Assembly: GCA_965225895.1 (NCBI GenBank)
Contig: CBDDBR010000011.1
Location: 1,674,001 to 1,738,000, forward strand
Length of the DNA: 64,000 nt
Origin: Endobugula sp965225895
GTDB taxonomy: Bacteria > Pseudomonadota > Gammaproteobacteria > Pseudomonadales > Cellvibrionaceae
Direction: 5' to 3'
Of this stretch, positions 56,061 through 64,000 are shown one piece after another (within the stretch, counting starts at the first letter, position 1; every line of letters begins with the position of its first letter). Below the pieces are notes generated by a model. It searched no databases. It saw only the letters and a list, made by a program, of their open reading frames with translations, and was not told the DNA's origin. The translations under genes were made by a program, and so were the position numbers.

Positions 56061-56477
56061 GTAATAATTTCACCTAAATTGACGAGTGGCTAAACACTGC
56101 ATTCGTTAACGACCACTGGTAATTGCTTATGCATTCAGTTTATGTACTTAATATTGTTACGCTTTATTGTTTTACTTATCGGTACTATCGTTGCTTATTA
56201 TCAAGCCATTAAAAAATGGAATAATACCACTATTAAGACATGAAATATAAATCACAACAAAATTGATACAAGACTCTAACAATGCCAGCCATTTTGAGCA
56301 AGAAGCAAATGCCTAGAGGGCTTTATTTTTACTTCTTTTCTCTGAATTTTATGATTAAAAACCGTATTTTAGCAGATGAAACTGAAAAACCACGTTAAAT
56401 ACGTTAAAATGCGTCTTTAAATTTTTAGAATAGTAGATCGCCTTGCCAGCAATGCGCAAATAACCATGGAGAATTAA
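56061..56477. other. Divergent mreB-gatC regulatory region
   Basis: This 417-nt gap holds no gene. Toward mreB, TTGATA (56199-56204) and GATAAG (56175-56180) on the minus strand, 18 nt apart, form a possible promoter with a long leader. Toward gatC, see the separate entry. A short direct repeat CGTTAAA occurs twice near 56394-56409. Confidence 0.5.
56403..56431 (+). promoter_or_regulatory. Candidate gatCAB promoter
   Basis: GTTAAA (56403-56408) and TAGAAT (56426-56431) are 17 nt apart, about 46 nt before the gatC start. The -10 is good, the -35 weak. Confidence 0.4.
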
Positions 56478-56759
56478 GTGAAGCACGAAGATATTACTGC
56501 ACTCGCTCACCTTGCTCGAATTAATGTCAATGACGACATGGTAGAAGACACTACCAACAGCATTAACAACATTCTTGCACTTGTCGATCAATTACAACAA
56601 GCCAATACCGATGGCGTAGAGCCCATGTCACATCCATTGGATGCCACCCAACGATTACGTGCTGACGAAGTCAGCGAAAGCGATCAACGTGACACACTAC
56701 AAGCCAATGCACCCGCGGTTGAATCTGGCCTATTTTTAGTCCCCAAAGTCATTGAGTAA
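56478..56759 (+). CDS. gatC: Asp/Glu-tRNA amidotransferase subunit C
   Basis: GatC is the small subunit that wraps GatA and GatB together. ITALAHLARINVNDD and NILALVDQLQQANTDGVEPMSHPLD are typical, as is the LRADEV segment. 93 residues. It begins with GTG, six nt after GGAG. First gene of gatCAB. Confidence 0.96.
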   Translation: MKHEDITALAHLARINVNDDMVEDTTNSINNILALVDQLQQANTDGVEPMSHPLDATQRLRADEVSESDQRDTLQANAPAVESGLFLVPKVIE

Positions 56760-56820
56760 TCATTAACATATCACCCAATGACACTCTACACCGACACATA
56801 TTTAGCAGGAACTGCAGCAC

Positions 56821-58269
56821 ATGCATCATCTTACTATTGCTGAACTCATTACTGGTCTGCGCAATAAAGACTTTTCGAGTACTGAGCTCACACAACACTA
56901 CCTCGAACGCATACGCACACTCGATAGCCAATTTAATAGCTATATTAGTGTTAGCGAAACACAAGCACTTGCCAGCGCACACGCGGCAGACCAACAACTA
57001 GCCAATGGCGACGCTGCCGACTTATGCGGCATACCTATTGCCCATAAAGACTTATTTTGTACCCAAGGCATCCGTACTAGCTGCGCATCAAAAATGCTCG
57101 ATAACTTCATCCCGCCGTACAACGCCACGATTGTTGAAAACCTCAACAACGCAGGCGCTGTCAGCTTAGGCAAAACCAATATGGATGAATTTGCGATGGG
57201 TTCATCAAATGAATCTAGCTTTTATGGCGCCACCAAAAACCCATGGAATACCGATTGTGTACCTGGTGGTTCTTCGGGAGGTTCCGCTGCTGCAGTTGCC
57301 GCACAACTTGCCGCCGCCACAACAGGCAGTGATACGGGCGGTTCTATTCGCCAACCCGCTAGTTTTTGTGGTTTAACTGGCCTTAAACCCACCTATGGAC
57401 GCGTCTCTCGCTGGGGAATGATTGCTTACGCATCAAGCCTAGACCAAGCAGGGCCTATTACACGCACTGCCGAAGATGCAGCGATTATGCTTAATAGCAT
57501 GGCCAGTTTTGACAGCAAAGACTCTACCTCTGTAGATGAAGCCAAACCCGACTATAAAGCCAGCCTGAACGACTCTATCGACGGTTTACGTATTGGCGTT
57601 CCTGAAGAATACTTTCAAGACGGCCTCGATAACGACGTGGCCACACTGGTACGTGCAGCCTTATCAGAATACGAAAAGCTAGGCGCAACACTACATAGCA
57701 TTTCATTACCACACACACATTTAGCCGTACCCGCCTATTACGTCATTGCACCAGCCGAGGCATCCGCCAACTTATCGCGATTTGATGGCGTACGCTATGG
57801 CCATCGCTGTGATAACCCTAGCGATCTGATGGATCTATACAAGCGCTCCCGTGAAGAAGGCTTTGGCGAAGAAGTTAAACGTCGCATTCTTGTTGGTGCC
57901 TATGCTCTATCCGCAGGCTACTACGACGCTTACTACCGCAAAGCGCAACAAGTCCGTCGCCTCATCAAGCAAGATTTTGTTGATGCATTTAAAGAGGTTG
58001 ATGTTATTGCAGGCCCTGTAGCACCCACCACTGCATTTGCCATTGGCGCAAAATCAAAAGACCCTGTCTCTATGTATTTAGAAGACATTTACACCCTACC
58101 CACTAACCTTGCAGGTCTGTGTGGCATATCAATACCCTGCGGAATAAGCGCAGGTAAACCCGTTGGATTGCAGCTAACAGGCAATTATTTTGCCGAAGCA
58201 AAACTGCTCAATGTTGCTCATCAATTTCAGCAACACACTGACCACCACAAAAAAACTGCAATTAAATAA
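56821..58269 (+). CDS. gatA: Asp/Glu-tRNA amidotransferase subunit A
   Basis: GatA releases ammonia from glutamine for the transamidation that makes Asn-tRNA or Gln-tRNA. It is an amidase-signature enzyme with the Ser-cisSer-Lys triad: Lys in PIAHKDLF (about residue 78), cis-Ser in PGGSSGGSAAAV and catalytic Ser in GSDTGGSIRQPASFCG (about 178). 482 residues. Its end lies 13 nt before gatB. Confidence 0.98.
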   Translation: MHHLTIAELITGLRNKDFSSTELTQHYLERIRTLDSQFNSYISVSETQALASAHAADQQLANGDAADLCGIPIAHKDLFCTQGIRTSCASKMLDNFIPPYNATIVENLNNAGAVSLGKTNMDEFAMGSSNESSFYGATKNPWNTDCVPGGSSGGSAAAVAAQLAAATTGSDTGGSIRQPASFCGLTGLKPTYGRVSRWGMIAYASSLDQAGPITRTAEDAAIMLNSMASFDSKDSTSVDEAKPDYKASLNDSIDGLRIGVPEEYFQDGLDNDVATLVRAALSEYEKLGATLHSISLPHTHLAVPAYYVIAPAEASANLSRFDGVRYGHRCDNPSDLMDLYKRSREEGFGEEVKRRILVGAYALSAGYYDAYYRKAQQVRRLIKQDFVDAFKEVDVIAGPVAPTTAFAIGAKSKDPVSMYLEDIYTLPTNLAGLCGISIPCGISAGKPVGLQLTGNYFAEAKLLNVAHQFQQHTDHHKKTAIK

Positions 58270-58282
58270 GGCCGTCATTATT

Positions 58283-59737
58283 ATGGAATGGGAAACTGTT
58301 ATTGGCTTAGAAGTGCATGTACAACTAGCCACCAAAACTAAAATATTTTCTGGTGCCAGCACACAATTTGGCGCCGCCCCTAACACACAAGCCTGCGCAA
58401 TTGACCTTGCCATGCCTGGCACTTTACCCGTTGCTAACGAGCAAGCATTTCGTCATGCCATTATGTTTGGCCTTGCCATTAATGCCGACATTGGCAAGCG
58501 TTCGGTATTTGAACGTAAAAATTATTTTTACCCTGATTTACCCAAAGGCTACCAAACAACACAGCTAGATGAGCCCATTGTAGGCGCAGGCACGGTTGAG
58601 ATCACATTAAGCGATGGTTCTACTAAATCAATTCGCATCCACCATGCACACCTAGAAGAAGATGCGGGTAAATCATTACACGAAGATTTTGAGGGCATGT
58701 CAGGTATCGACCTTAACCGTGCTGGCACACCATTAATCGAGATTGTCTCGGAACCCGATATCAGCAATTCAGAAGAAGCCGTCGCGTTTGCTAAAAAATT
58801 GCATTCACTCGTCACCTCTCTCGGTATTTGTGATGGTGAAATGTCGCAAGGCTCTATGCGTTTTGACGTTAACATTTCTGTTCGCCCTAAAGGCACAGAA
58901 ACCTTAGGTACACGCACAGAAACAAAAAATTTGAATTCATTTAAATTTATGGAAGAAGCCATCGCATTAGAAGTTGAGCGTCAAATTGATGTACTTGAAG
59001 ATGGCGGCAGCATAAGACAAGAAACCCGCCTCTATAATGCCGACACCAAAACTGCACGCGCTATGCGTAGCAAAGAAGAAGCTAATGACTACCGCTATTT
59101 TCCTTGCCCCGATTTATTACCCGTGATTCTTGACGATGAATATATCGAGAGTATTCGCGCACAAATGCCAGAATTACCTGTAGCACGCTGCCAACGATTT
59201 ATCGAGCAATACGGCTTATCCGAATACGATGCCGACATACTGAGCGACAATACTGCTACAGCTAACTTTTTCGAAAAAACGGTAAGCATCGCAAAAGATG
59301 CAAAATTAACTGCTAACTGGATGATGGGCGAGGTCAGCGCACGTCTAAATACAGACGAAAAAACCATTAATCATAGCCCTATTTCTCCTGAGCAATTAGC
59401 CAACCTCATTGAGCGCATCAAAGACAACACCATTTCTAACAAAATTGCTAAGCAAGTGTTTGATGGTTTATGGCTGGGCGAAGGCGACACTGCCGATGCT
59501 ATTATTGAAGCCAAAGGCTTAAAGCAAGTATCTGATAGCGGCGCACTTGAAGGCATGGTTGACGAAGTCATTGCCAACAGCAGCGCACAAGTGGATAACT
59601 ATCGCAAAGCGGATCCTGACAAGCGCCCTAAAATGCTCGGCTTTTTTGTGGGGCAAATAATGAAGGCATCTAAAGGTCAGGCCAACCCTAAAATGATTAA
59701 TGAAATATTACTAAAAAAACTCAACGACTTACTATAA
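58283..59737 (+). CDS. gatB: Asp/Glu-tRNA amidotransferase subunit B
   Basis: GatB activates the misacylated tRNA with ATP and receives ammonia from GatA. WETVIGLEVHVQLATKTKIFSG, FERKNYFYPDLPKGYQ, HLEEDAGK, DLNRAGTPLIEIVSEPD and the C-terminal YqeY-like tail (GFFVGQIMKASKGQANP) are present. The frame extends back into gatA; ATG 58283 is the family start, giving 484 residues. Confidence 0.98.
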   Translation: MEWETVIGLEVHVQLATKTKIFSGASTQFGAAPNTQACAIDLAMPGTLPVANEQAFRHAIMFGLAINADIGKRSVFERKNYFYPDLPKGYQTTQLDEPIVGAGTVEITLSDGSTKSIRIHHAHLEEDAGKSLHEDFEGMSGIDLNRAGTPLIEIVSEPDISNSEEAVAFAKKLHSLVTSLGICDGEMSQGSMRFDVNISVRPKGTETLGTRTETKNLNSFKFMEEAIALEVERQIDVLEDGGSIRQETRLYNADTKTARAMRSKEEANDYRYFPCPDLLPVILDDEYIESIRAQMPELPVARCQRFIEQYGLSEYDADILSDNTATANFFEKTVSIAKDAKLTANWMMGEVSARLNTDEKTINHSPISPEQLANLIERIKDNTISNKIAKQVFDGLWLGEGDTADAIIEAKGLKQVSDSGALEGMVDEVIANSSAQVDNYRKADPDKRPKMLGFFVGQIMKASKGQANPKMINEILLKKLNDLL

Positions 59738-59819
59738 ACACTTGCGATGACAGATAGCTTGCAATGTATTACATACTACCAAGCTATCAGTCTCGCCATA
59801 TTCGATGCAGGAAAACACC

Positions 59820-60116
59820 ATGTCACTAAAAAAAGACAAACAAAAAGTATTAGGCGAATTTTTTGATGATGCTCGCATTAAAACATTCTTAAACAATGAA
59901 ACAGCTGGCAATAAAAAGTCTGATTTTGCCTTACTCGAAAGAGCATATCGAGGCATGATCGCTGAAAACTTTGCCACATTCGTCACCTTTTTTATTGAAG
60001 CAGGTCACGACATTAATGCTACCGATACGGATAACAACACATTTTTACAGGTGATTAAAAATCATAAGCAAGCCGAAGAATATATCGCAACACTGACGGC
60101 ATCTGGCGCACAATAA
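59820..60116 (+). CDS. PA4642-family small protein
   Basis: A 98-residue protein that resembles the uncharacterised Pseudomonas PA4642 family as I recall it: MSLKKDKQKVLGEFFDDARI at the start, a central AYRGMIAENFATFVTFFIEAGHDINA segment and a short ankyrin-like end (DTDNNTFLQVIKNHKQAEEYI). No signal or membrane segment. ATG 59805 also opens the frame, but ATG 59820 has AGGA seven nt before it. It stands alone between gatB and cysZ and is followed by a strong hairpin. Confidence 0.75.
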   Translation: MSLKKDKQKVLGEFFDDARIKTFLNNETAGNKKSDFALLERAYRGMIAENFATFVTFFIEAGHDINATDTDNNTFLQVIKNHKQAEEYIATLTASGAQ

Positions 60117-60118
60117 TC

Positions 60119-60152
60119 ATAAATCGGTAGAGATACCTCTCTACCGATTTAT
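60119..60152 (+). terminator. 15-bp hairpin after the PA4642-like gene
   Basis: A perfect 15-bp inverted repeat (60119-60133 with 60138-60152) and a four-nt loop TACC, three nt after the stop codon. It is very stable but not followed by a clean U-tract (ACTCTCAATAC). Terminator or transcript-end protector. Confidence 0.6.
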
Positions 60153-60219
60153 ACTCTCAATACTCAATAAAAACGCCTATCTATAAAAACTTCATCAACA
60201 CTCATCAAAGGTAAATCCA

Positions 60220-60999
60220 GTGACAGCACCCCCTAAAAACAACATGCTCTCTGGCCTCAGCTATCTCACTCAAGGCTCAGGGTTTCTTTTACAGTCAGGA
60301 ATGAAGCGCTTTGTATTAGTGCCATTTTTAGCAAACTGCGTGGTCTTTGTATTTTTAACGTTATCACTACTCAATAATTTCAACAGTATTCAACAAGGCA
60401 TAGAAGATTTTTTTCCGTCTTGGTCATGGATCAGTTACATCGTTGCATTTTTATCGGGCTTATTGATTTTTTTCATTTTATTGATTTATGGCTATAGCTT
60501 TACACTACTCACCAACATTATTGCCGCCCCATTTTATGGCCGCTTGGCTGAAAAATTAGAAGAGCGTGTAACAGGAAAAGCTATTCCTGCTGAAAGCATT
60601 AGCAGTATGATCTTTCGTACTTTACGACGTGAAATGGTGAAATTATTTTACTTTATTAGCAGAGGATTTTTGGTACTGATTGGCTTATTCTTTTTATCGT
60701 TTATTCCATTACTGAATTTATTTGTCCCTATTATTGCCTTGCTATGGGGTACATGGGTGATGACCTTACAATATGTTGACTACCCTGCTGACAACCATCA
60801 ACTATCATTTACAGCATTGCGTAACCGTATGAAACATCAACGCTTTTCCTCTATCGGATTTGGTGGCGTTATTATGCTATGCAGTATGATACCAGTGATT
60901 AATATTTTTATTATGCCTATCGCGGTCGCCGGGGGCACCTTGTTTTGGATTAACGAATTGCGTCAAGACGCCTTAGACACACGCGTTATTGAACACTAA
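60220..60999 (+). CDS. cysZ: Sulfate permease CysZ
   Basis: CysZ is an inner-membrane sulfate channel/transporter feeding assimilatory sulfate reduction. The EI24-domain sequence SGLSYLTQGSGFLLQSGMKRFVLVPFLANCVVF at the N-terminus, LTNIIAAPFYGRLAEKLEERVTGK in the middle and about six hydrophobic stretches fit. 259 residues. It starts with GTG, nine nt after AAAGG. No cys genes adjoin. Confidence 0.92.
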   Translation: MTAPPKNNMLSGLSYLTQGSGFLLQSGMKRFVLVPFLANCVVFVFLTLSLLNNFNSIQQGIEDFFPSWSWISYIVAFLSGLLIFFILLIYGYSFTLLTNIIAAPFYGRLAEKLEERVTGKAIPAESISSMIFRTLRREMVKLFYFISRGFLVLIGLFFLSFIPLLNLFVPIIALLWGTWVMTLQYVDYPADNHQLSFTALRNRMKHQRFSSIGFGGVIMLCSMIPVINIFIMPIAVAGGTLFWINELRQDALDTRVIEH

Positions 61000-61030
61000 T
61001 CATTTTTTGGTGTGGGAGGGGAGTGAAAAA

Positions 61031-62305
61031 TTATTCATCATCCCCCATGACAATATTTTTTCCTGCTTGTTTAGCACGCTGCAAACATGCCTCTGCTGTA
61101 GCAATGTGATCACTGATTCTTTCCCCTTGATGATTAGACACTCCCGCACTCAAGCTTACCATCACATTTTCACTGCCCGACAAAAAATAAGTATCTGCCA
61201 CATTACCACGCAAACCATCAATCAGCGTCATGGCTTGATCATTCGATAAACCTGGCATTAAAACATAAAACTCTTTTCCCGATGAGCGCGCCACCAAAAA
61301 TCTGGGCAAGGCCTGCTCAATCATTTGGGCAAATGCCTGCAATACCTTGTCACCTACTTCGGCACCATAATGATCATTAACCTCTTTAAAATCATCAATA
61401 CTTACAATGGCTAAAGCCAACGGTGAACATTCGTCTTTTGCTGTTTGATACGGCGCTTCGCTTTGCACAAAAAAATAACGGCGGTTATATAAGCCCGAAA
61501 TATAATCACGATTAGCCGCATCCTTAATTTGCTCAATCAAATCTAGCGATTCTATATTGTGATTAATGCGACAATAAAACTCTTCGTGATTAAAAGGTTT
61601 ACTTAAAAAATCGTTAGCGCCTGTTTTAATAAATTTTGCCGACAAGCTTTTATCGCCTTCTGCAGACAAGCCTATAATAACCAAGTCGAATTTTTCATAC
61701 TTACTACGCAAGGTTTTTACAAGTTCAAAGCCATCCATATTTGGCATATTGTAATCTGTAATTAATAAGCGAATATCGGGGTGTTCTAACAATACCTTAA
61801 TTGCATCTCTACCATCTACCGCCTGAAAAATCTCAAACTTATGACACTTTAATAGCTTAGTAATATATTTTCGTGTGGTGCTGGAGTCTTCAACAACCAA
61901 TACTTTGATCGACTGATTTTTCTCCAAACGATGAATTGTATTCACCGCATACTGATAAGAATAACGCCCCTCTTTTGCGACATAATCAACGATTCCTTTC
62001 GCCAATATTTGCTCTCTGTGCTTATCATCAATGGCGTCGGTAAGTACTATCGTGGGGATATTATTGGCCAACGTAAAATCAACAACTTCACCATTCGGTG
62101 CATCAGGTAACGATAAATCGACTAAGGCCGCAAAAATACTACTCTGATGCTGTGTAAGTAAGGTTTGTACTTCAGCAAACGTGGTTGCCAGTAACAATTC
62201 AAAATTTAGGCTTTGTTTTGCAATATGCAGCAACACTTTTGCTACTATGGGGCTATTTTCGGCAATTAATACTTTGTTGGTTGCATTATTCATCGGACTA
62301 TTCAC
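61031..62305 (-). CDS. Double-receiver GGDEF-family regulator with degenerate active site
   Basis: The 424-residue protein has two response-regulator receiver domains and a C-terminal GGDEF domain. Receiver 1 (about residues 11-125) has Asp63 (ALVDLSLPD); receiver 2 (about 134-250) has Asp184 (LLITDYNMPNMDG) and Lys236 (FLSKPF). The GGDEF domain (about 262-420) keeps the metal-binding SIDDFKEVND segment, but the active-site motif is SGKEF (342-346) instead of GG[DE]EF, and the RxxD inhibitory site is LPRF. It may bind but probably does not make c-di-GMP; that is inference. No partner kinase is adjacent. Convergent with cysZ. Confidence 0.9.
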   Translation of the reverse strand: MNSPMNNATNKVLIAENSPIVAKVLLHIAKQSLNFELLLATTFAEVQTLLTQHQSSIFAALVDLSLPDAPNGEVVDFTLANNIPTIVLTDAIDDKHREQILAKGIVDYVAKEGRYSYQYAVNTIHRLEKNQSIKVLVVEDSSTTRKYITKLLKCHKFEIFQAVDGRDAIKVLLEHPDIRLLITDYNMPNMDGFELVKTLRSKYEKFDLVIIGLSAEGDKSLSAKFIKTGANDFLSKPFNHEEFYCRINHNIESLDLIEQIKDAANRDYISGLYNRRYFFVQSEAPYQTAKDECSPLALAIVSIDDFKEVNDHYGAEVGDKVLQAFAQMIEQALPRFLVARSSGKEFYVLMPGLSNDQAMTLIDGLRGNVADTYFLSGSENVMVSLSAGVSNHQGERISDHIATAEACLQRAKQAGKNIVMGDDE

Positions 62306-62425
62306 TGGGTTATCCTAAACAATGTGGCCTAAAAAGACGGCCTAATAGAGAAGACCTAAACAACAGGTATTCTTTCCAGTGTAGTCAATATATAAAAAAT
62401 AGACAGTAAACGCGGGGAATAAGAG

Positions 62426-62450
62426 AGCGCCATAGCCAGTGTATGGCGCT
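62426..62450 (-). terminator. Terminator after rhlB
   Basis: A perfect nine-bp stem AGCGCCATA/TATGGCGCT with a seven-nt loop, 15 nt past the rhlB stop, followed on the minus strand by CTCTTATTCC. Plausible terminator with a weak U-tract; also lies before the regulator's start region. Confidence 0.6.
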
Positions 62451-62464
62451 AATATATAAAAGAG

Positions 62465-63820
62465 TTATAAAAGATTTTCGGGAGGCTGCTCACAGTTTAG
62501 TTTTGCACCCAACAATTCCTCAATGGCAGGCAATAAAAAAGCGTCATCTTCACAAGCAAAACTAATAGAAACACCCTTTTTGCCTGCTCGACCTGTACGA
62601 CCAATACGGTGCACATAATCTTCAGGCTCTTCAGGTAATGTAAAGTTAACCACGTGGCTAATATTGTTAATATGAATACCTCGACCTGCAACATCAGTAG
62701 CAACCAATATTTTTAAGCGGCCTGACTTAAACCCCTCTAAGGTTTTCATCCGTTTATTTTGAGGCACTTCACCAGATAATAAACCCGCAGCAAAACCATG
62801 TTTAATTAGCTGCTCACTCAAGCGACGACACTCATCACGACGATTCGCAAACACAATCAAACTTTCCACATTGGGTTCACGTGCCAAATTCGTTAATAAG
62901 CGATATTTTTCATTTGCAGCCACCAAATACACATGCTGCTCGACCGTATCGGTTGCGACACTTTCGGGCTCAATCTCAACAGAGCAAGGCTCTAGTGTCC
63001 ATTGTTCCGCAAGACGCATAACATCATCCGTAAATGTTGCCGAAAAGAATAAGGTTTGACGATTTTCACAGCGAGGCGTTAAACGCACAATACGACGTAC
63101 CTGAGGAATAAAGCCCATGTCTAGCATACGATCTGCTTCGTCTAGCACCAAAATTTCAACTTGGTCTAAATGAATATCTTTATTGCTGGCAAAATCCAAT
63201 AAACGACCTGGAGTAGCCACTAAAATATCAACATGCTTATCGCGCGTGGCTTGCTGTTGCTTGGCATAATCCATACCACCCACCAAAGTGTGTACAGTGA
63301 GATCGGTATACTTGGTTAAGGCTTTTGCATCATCGGCAATTTGTACAACCAACTCGCGGGTAGGTGCAATCACTAAAGCACGGGCTTCACCAGCATAACG
63401 CTCACCCTCTAACGGATTTTTAATCAAATCATCAATAATCGCTGTTAAAAATGCAGCCGTTTTACCCGTACCTGTTTGCGCCTTACCCAACATATCATGG
63501 CCATTAAGGGTATTAGGTAACGATTGTGCTTGAATCGGCGAACAATATTCAAACCCTAAATCTGCAATGGCATGCATCAACTCTACAGACAAGCCTAAAT
63601 CATGAAAGCGTGTTTTACCTTTGACCTCGGGTACAGAAAATTGGCTAATATCCCATTCGGGTTTAGGCGCTTTTTTATGTCGAGGTTTGTTGTGGTGAGC
63701 ACGAGACTTTTCAGAGTGAGTTTTTTTAGCCGTGGCTTTATCATCGATAGATTGCGATGTCTGTTGCGTGGGTACATCGTGAGAAATAGCAGATTTTTTT
63801 TGGAATAGTTTTTTAAACAA
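62465..63820 (-). CDS. rhlB: ATP-dependent RNA helicase RhlB
   Basis: RhlB is a DEAD-box RNA helicase, a partner of RNase E in RNA decay. A basic N-terminal extension of about 80 residues (KSRAHHNKPRHKK) precedes the core: Q motif FEYCSPIQAQSLP, motif I AQTGTGKT, motif II DEAD, motif III SAT, motif VI HRIGRTGRAG. 451 residues. The absence of an equally long basic C-terminal tail fits RhlB rather than RhlE. The next gene upstream is an M48 peptidase. Confidence 0.92.
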   Translation of the reverse strand: MFKKLFQKKSAISHDVPTQQTSQSIDDKATAKKTHSEKSRAHHNKPRHKKAPKPEWDISQFSVPEVKGKTRFHDLGLSVELMHAIADLGFEYCSPIQAQSLPNTLNGHDMLGKAQTGTGKTAAFLTAIIDDLIKNPLEGERYAGEARALVIAPTRELVVQIADDAKALTKYTDLTVHTLVGGMDYAKQQQATRDKHVDILVATPGRLLDFASNKDIHLDQVEILVLDEADRMLDMGFIPQVRRIVRLTPRCENRQTLFFSATFTDDVMRLAEQWTLEPCSVEIEPESVATDTVEQHVYLVAANEKYRLLTNLAREPNVESLIVFANRRDECRRLSEQLIKHGFAAGLLSGEVPQNKRMKTLEGFKSGRLKILVATDVAGRGIHINNISHVVNFTLPEEPEDYVHRIGRTGRAGKKGVSISFACEDDAFLLPAIEELLGAKLNCEQPPENLL

Positions 63821-63876
63821 ATGAAATACCTAGTCAATCGATCAATGAAAGATGGCGAGTATAACACACTGTTCGA

Positions 63877-64000
63877 TTAATGATCATTGCTATGAGAATG
63901 ATTAAACTTTTCTATACGCTCTTGCAATGAAGGATGGGTAGATAAATATCGCGACCAATAGCCACTAGAAGCATGTCCCTCTGGATCACACTTTTCATCT
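63877..64000 (-). CDS. M48-family metallopeptidase, C-terminus (partial)
   Basis: Only the last 41 residues are present; the gene continues past the right edge. The end reads ...CDPEGHASSGYWSRYLSTHPSLQERIEKF plus a His-rich tail HSHSNDH. The SxHPSxxERI motif is the usual C-terminal signature of M48 (Ste24/HtpX-like) zinc peptidases. The zinc motif itself lies outside the window. It stops 57 nt before rhlB. Confidence 0.8.
   Translation of the reverse strand, partial: DEKCDPEGHASSGYWSRYLSTHPSLQERIEKFNHSHSNDH

Noticed and set aside
1..64000. CRISPR arrays, insertion sequences, phage or defence islands
   Set aside because: I found no spaced direct repeats, transposase or integrase motifs, terminal inverted repeats or tRNA-linked att sites; the window is almost entirely housekeeping genes.

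Overview
The window is chromosomal DNA from a free-living-type gammaproteobacterium. The genes and their order match Pseudomonadales/Cellvibrionales-like bacteria: a complete division and cell-wall (dcw) cluster, rnpB next to mraZ, rsmI//lpoA-yraN-diaA-dolP, sspB-sspA-petABC-rpsI-rplM, zapE//zapG-degS/algW, hisD-hisG-murA-ibaG-mlaC, yrbG-kdsD-kdsC-lptC-lptA-lptB-rpoN-ptsN-rapZ-npr, mreBCD and gatCAB. The DNA looks A+T-rich (not computed). No species call is possible from sequence reading alone. I saw no tRNA, rRNA operon, insertion sequence, prophage or CRISPR array.

Layout. 1-17.4 kb (minus strand): partial lpxC, then the whole dcw cluster read from mraZ (17365) to ftsZ (474), mostly with overlapping or near-touching genes, with a candidate promoter and phased MraZ-type operator in front of mraZ. 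17.7-18.1 kb: RNase P RNA. 18.3-23.3 kb: an uncharacterised protein, rsmI, and the divergent lpoA-yraN-diaA-dolP set, closed by a strong bidirectional terminator. 23.5-29.4 kb (minus): a Yip1 membrane protein, sspB, sspA, a cytochrome b/c1 fusion with its Rieske partner, and rpsI/rplM. 29.7-31.9 kb (plus): two accessory genes (a TPR-glycosyltransferase-like protein and an unrecognised protein) lying between rplM and zapE. 31.9-39.2 kb: zapE, zapG, a DegS/AlgW protease, then the hisD-hisG-murA-ibaG-mlaC run. 39.4-49.4 kb (plus): antiporter, KDO and LPS-export genes, rpoN and nitrogen-PTS genes, mgtE, darP. 49.4-56.1 kb (minus): yhdP and mreDCB. 56.5-61 kb (plus): gatCAB, a small PA4642-like gene, cysZ. 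61-64 kb (minus): a double-receiver GGDEF-like regulator, rhlB and the end of an M48 peptidase.

Most genes serve envelope growth: peptidoglycan precursor synthesis (murA, murC-G, mraY, ddl), septal and lateral synthesis machines (ftsI/L/Q/W/A/Z, mreBCD, lpoA), LPS synthesis and export (lpxC, kdsD/C, lptA/B/C), and phospholipid transport (mlaC, yhdP). The most notable observations are: mreC appears to start at an AUA codon; cytochrome b and c1 are one polyprotein with a third, internal signal-peptide-like segment; FtsI has SSQ instead of the SxN motif; the GGDEF protein has SGKEF in place of its active-site motif; and several normally linked genes (mlaFEDB, hpf, maf/rng) are absent from their usual slots. 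I did not find evidence for an entirely new multi-gene system.
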